Notes under the pieces: model-generated
Seen by the model: only the letters and a program-made list of their open reading frames with translations
Databases searched by the model: none
Told to the model about the DNA's origin: nothing
Assembly: GCA_029339505.1 (NCBI GenBank)
Contig: JAQISU010000119.1
Location: forward strand, 1,306,501 to 1,370,500
Reading direction: 5' to 3'
DNA from: Unio delphinus
Taxonomy: Eukaryota; Mollusca; Bivalvia; Unionida; Unionidae
Length of the DNA stretch: 64,000 bases
Made by a program: the position numbers and the translations under genes
Shown here: positions 60,641 to 64,000 of the stretch, one piece after another
How the letters are laid out: each line of letters starts with the position of its first letter
How positions within the stretch are numbered: position 1 is the stretch's first letter

Positions 60641-63081
60641 ATGAGTGAAAACATACCCTTCCAATCGACAATGGTTCTGGGCAGAACCTATGACTTAAGA
60701 AACAATAAATCTGGACGGGACATTTTTCCGGAGACGTGTATATCCAATCAACAAACTACGGAAATATCTTCATTAACGATCAAATATCAAGTAATCAAGA
60801 GCTGTTCTGATGTGAAAAGTTTGCTTGACGTTTCGGGAGATATATCTTTGAAAGTAAAAGCTGGGATTCTGAAAGTCCAGGGATTTGGGTCGTATCTCTC
60901 GGAAAACAGATCTGAGGAGAATATGTTAGAAATTATGGCCGTAGCTCACGCGGAAACGGTGAGTTCATATTAGACAACTGTTACTCCCAATAACTCTAAA
61001 TACGAACAGTAGATAAATCAAACTTGAAATTTAAATTCAAATTTACCATCGCAGTTAACAGAAATATAAAGTCAAATTGAGTTAAACATTCACCATTGTT
61101 CAATTTCATAGCAAGCAAACTATCATCCCGCCTTTTTAATCTAATACAGGGGATAAGACATTGCATTTTGAAATAAAATGACCAATTTAAAATTTTGCTT
61201 AAGTTTTTTTTTTTTATTATTTGACTATTATTATTAGTTAAACAATGTTTTGTTGACAGGTATCTACAACACTGATGAACCCACATCCATATGATAACTG
61301 GAAAACGAACCCACAGGGCACCCATTACATTCGCTCAATCTTCTATGGAGGAGACTTAATCATCAGTATCCGTATCGTTGCATCTAACTCGAAACACCTC
61401 GAAGAAATAAAGGCAAAAGTTGACGCAAAGCTACAAGTCCACGGCATCATCGATGCTGAGGCCCAAGCAAATTTTACAAAAATTGAACAGGACCTGAAAG
61501 AGAGTTCAAAAATAAACTTCAGCTATTATTGCACCGCACAATGTACAGAAATTCCAAAAGATGTTGAGAGCATGATGAAGGCTTTGGGTGATTTCCAAAA
61601 TCAACTGAAAACGGTAAACAAAGGAAAGGGATCGCCTCTTAGATGCGAATTGGTTCCATTGTCCCATCTTGATCCTGATTTTCCCACCATTTCGCGTCAC
61701 ACAGGTCTTGAGATTCAGCTTGGAGAATTTGAAGAAATCTATGACGAAATCCTGCAGGCAAAAAGCATGCTGAAGACGAAGTTAGCTGCTGTGACGTATA
61801 TGACACAGGAGGAACGTGAGATAGGTGATGAATTAGAGAAAAGAATTGACGATATGAAGTCATGTTTCAACAAAGTTATTTCAGCATTGGATGTCACGAC
61901 TACTGGGGATCATATTCAGCAAGCTGTTAACTATTACCGTAAAAATAAAAAATTTGGAGGCTTCAGGACCGAAGTAAAAATGTTCTTCAGAGACGATCAG
62001 CCACATATATCAGTAAGCATAATATTCTTACATTTAGACTTAAAAACATGTATGCATTTAAAATCCGGCATTGATTAGATTGTTTGTAAAGCAAGATATC
62101 CCGATCAGATTATTTGTAAAGCAGGATATCCCGATCAGATTATTTGTAAAGCAAGATATGCCGATCAGATTATTTGTAAAGCAAGATATCCCGATCAGAT
62201 TATTTGTAAAGCAGGATATCCCGATCAGATTATTTGTAAAGCAAGATATCCCGATCAGATTATTTGTAAAGCAAGATATTTCATCTGTTAATTAAACCTG
62301 AAGAAAAGCAAACGATTTTTTTTCAATAATATAAATGTACGAGAAAACGGTAAAGTATTTCATTTTCGCATATTACAAGCCGATTTAATTATTTTCTTTT
62401 GCTCAGACAGGTACTTCGGGAACGCCTGTCAAAGACCTCCCACCTGGTGATCCTCTAAGCCTTATCCTTGTAGGAATAACTGGCCATGGAAAAAGCGCAA
62501 CTGCAAACAGCATCTTTGGTAACTATAAATTCGAGACGCGTATGGGATGTGAATCTGTATCGACCAGCTGTCAGATGGAAACTGGTATCATAGGTGGAAG
62601 AAAAATTTATTTAGTAGATACACCAGGGTCTATATACAGCAAGTCCATTTTTGAGGGAGCAAATACATTAGGGACTGCTATCACATGCCGACCTGAGGGA
62701 TTCCATGCTTTTCTTTTTGTCTTTAGCATAGATGCCAGGATTAGAGAGGAGGACAAAACCGCGATTATGATGCTGAAGAAGAAGTTTGGAGATGGTATTC
62801 TGGCTAAGTGTGGTGTGTTTATTTTTACGCATGGGGACAGTTTCAAGAGAAACATGAAGAAGATCAAACGGGATACAACTTTTTTGGAGCACATCACATC
62901 TCAGAGAGGATATGTAGAAACTGTTTTGAAGGAATGTAGCTACCGCTGTGCTCTTATCGACAATATGGAAGACGATTCTGGAGTTTTGAGGGAAGAGGTT
63001 ATCCATATAGTTGCAATGATAGACACACTTGTCAAAACCAATGGAGGTAAAACATATAAATGGTGGAGCTTAAATAAGTAG
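60641..63081 (+). CDS. Stonustoxin/verrucotoxin-like module fused to AIG1 (GIMAP) GTPase, three exons
   Basis: Exons 60641-60958, 61260-62012 and 62407-63081, all joined in phase 0 by GT-AG introns (donors G|GTGAGT and A|GTAAGC; acceptors TTGACAG and TTGCTCAG), give 581 aa. Exons 1-2 encode a module like the N-terminal and helical parts of stonustoxin/neoverrucotoxin-family proteins, which in many animals are non-venom intracellular proteins. Exon 3 encodes an AIG1 GTPase: G1 G-I-T-G-H-G-K-S, G3 V-D-T-P-G, G4-like T-H-G-D. Such GTPases are expanded in molluscs and linked to immunity. The start is chosen at the first Met after the acceptor at 60634. Confidence 0.85.
62071..62283 (+). repeat. 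30-bp tandem repeat in intron 2 of the fusion gene
   Basis: Seven units of GATTATTTGTAAAGCAAGAT plus ATCCCGATCA. The 30-bp period keeps a frame open, but it lies between a good donor and acceptor and is intronic. Confidence 0.93.
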
Positions 63082-63296
63082 TGGAAGAAACGAGATAAGG
63101 AGGAGGAAACGATTGAACTTGAAAACAAACAAACAATAAGAAAAGGCATTAATAGACAAAGAAAGAGGCCGAAATACAAACATAGTCATCATAAAGAATA
63201 TCTAAAGAACAATGCATATGGGATATACTTATGCGTCTAGATATATTTGGTTTGCCAAATGGAGAAATTCACCTTATGTGTAGTGCATCTGTTTTC
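63082..63296. other. 3' flank of the fusion gene
   Basis: AT-rich 3' UTR-like sequence; no clear polyadenylation signal chosen. Confidence 0.5.
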
Positions 63297-64000
63297 ATCA
63301 AGTATTTCCATGAAATGTATTTAACACACCAGGTTAGATATCCATGAAATGTATTTTACACACCAGGCTAGATATCCATGAAATGTATTTTACACACCAG
63401 GTTAGATATCCATGAAATGTATTTTACACACCAGGTTAGATATCCATGAAAAGTATTTTACACACCAGGTTAGATATCCATGAAAAGTATTTTACACAGG
63501 AGGCTAGATATCCACGAAATGTATTTTACAAACCAGACTAGATATCTATGAAGTGTATTCTACACATAAGGCTAAATATTCATGAAATGTATGTTACACA
63601 TCAGGTTAGATATCCATGAAATGTATTTTACACACCAGGCTAGATATCCATGAAGTGTATTTTACACACCAGGCTAGATATCTATGAAATGTATTTTACA
63701 CACCAGGCTAGATATCTATGAAATGTATTTTACACATCAAGCTAGATTTCCATGAAATGTATTTTACACATCAGGTTAGATATCCATGAAATGTATTTTA
63801 CAAACCATACTAGATATCTATGAAGTGTATTCTACACATAAGGCTAAATATTCATGAAATGTATGTTACACATCAAGCTAGATATCCATGAAATGCATTT
63901 TACACACCAGGCTAGATATCTATGAAATGTATTTTACACATCAGGCTAGATATCTATGAAATGTATTTTACACATCAAGCTAGATATCCATGAAATGTAT
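63297..64000 (+). repeat. 34-bp satellite running off the window
   Basis: About 20 units with CATGAAATGTATTTTACACA and CCAGGCTAGATATC, varying at CC/TC-AGG and ATCCAT/ATCTAT positions. It continues past the right edge. Confidence 0.96.

Noticed and set aside
62071..62295. Repeat-protein frame with seven 10-residue units
   Set aside because: Lies in an intron between strong splice sites; the frame is open only because the repeat period is 30 bp.
63297..64000. CRISPR-like array
   Set aside because: Units are contiguous and vary gradually without unique spacers, and the context is eukaryotic. The same holds for 48838-49175 and 62071-62283.

Overview
The window is metazoan nuclear DNA (AT-rich, microsatellite-dense, with spliced genes). 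A marine invertebrate, most likely a mollusc, fits best: there is an AIG1/GIMAP-type GTPase fused to a stonustoxin/verrucotoxin-like module, a tRNA-derived SINE, and abundant Maverick/Polinton (adintovirus-like) insertions. The taxon is an inference, not a proof.

Region 1 (1-27752) holds two closely related Polinton/adintovirus genomes in the same orientation. Copy A (1-10816) is cut by the window edge. Copy B (11595-27752, 16158 bp) is complete, with about 210-bp terminal inverted repeats beginning 5'-AG and a 5-bp target duplication (CTTAC). A 778-bp host spacer separates them, so they look like separate insertions. Copy B carries: packaging ATPase (-); a DUF5679-like zinc ORF that a -1 shift would join to a parvovirus-type PLA2 domain; DDE integrase; a giant (-) protein combining family B DNA polymerase, SF1 helicase and HNH; a small Cys-rich protein; an HNH homing-type endonuclease; a conserved structured non-coding block; an unknown protein; a coiled-coil protein; a basic core-like protein; a low-complexity (-) ORF; double-jelly-roll major capsid protein; a pVI-like membrane-active protein; adenain-like protease; a fibre-like protein; a two-TM protein; and a penton-like minor capsid protein. 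Copy A has the same order from the polymerase N-terminus onward, but with several homopolymer frameshifts.

The most striking signal is a family of short, variable palindromes (pattern roughly RAAAWNC-nnn-GNWTTTY, 14-21 bp). They stud both copies, between genes and in frame inside genes. Some are present in one copy and absent from the other, and one lies in opposite orientation at the same site. They behave like a miniature selfish palindrome, comparable in style to Rickettsia palindromic elements.

Region 2 (27753-37200) is host DNA with a minisatellite, then a third, different and decayed Polinton (about 29.9-35.0 kb) with ATPase, pX-like, basic and integrase genes broken by TAG, TGA and TAA nonsense codons and by frameshifts. 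An inverted ATPase fragment of the same lineage sits at 37087-37200.

Region 3 (37200-60640) is repeat-dominated host DNA: TATC/TA/TG microsatellites, a large ATTAGGTC minisatellite with segmental duplication, a hAT (GTF2IRD2/ZBED-like) transposase pseudogene, a foldback-type element with about 625-bp inverted arms (49976-55113) containing a fresh SINE with 12-bp target duplications, and several dispersed repeats.

Region 4 (60641-64000) contains a three-exon host gene (581 aa, phase-0 introns) fusing a stonustoxin/verrucotoxin-like module to an AIG1 GTPase, a likely innate-immunity gene, followed by a 34-bp satellite running off the window.
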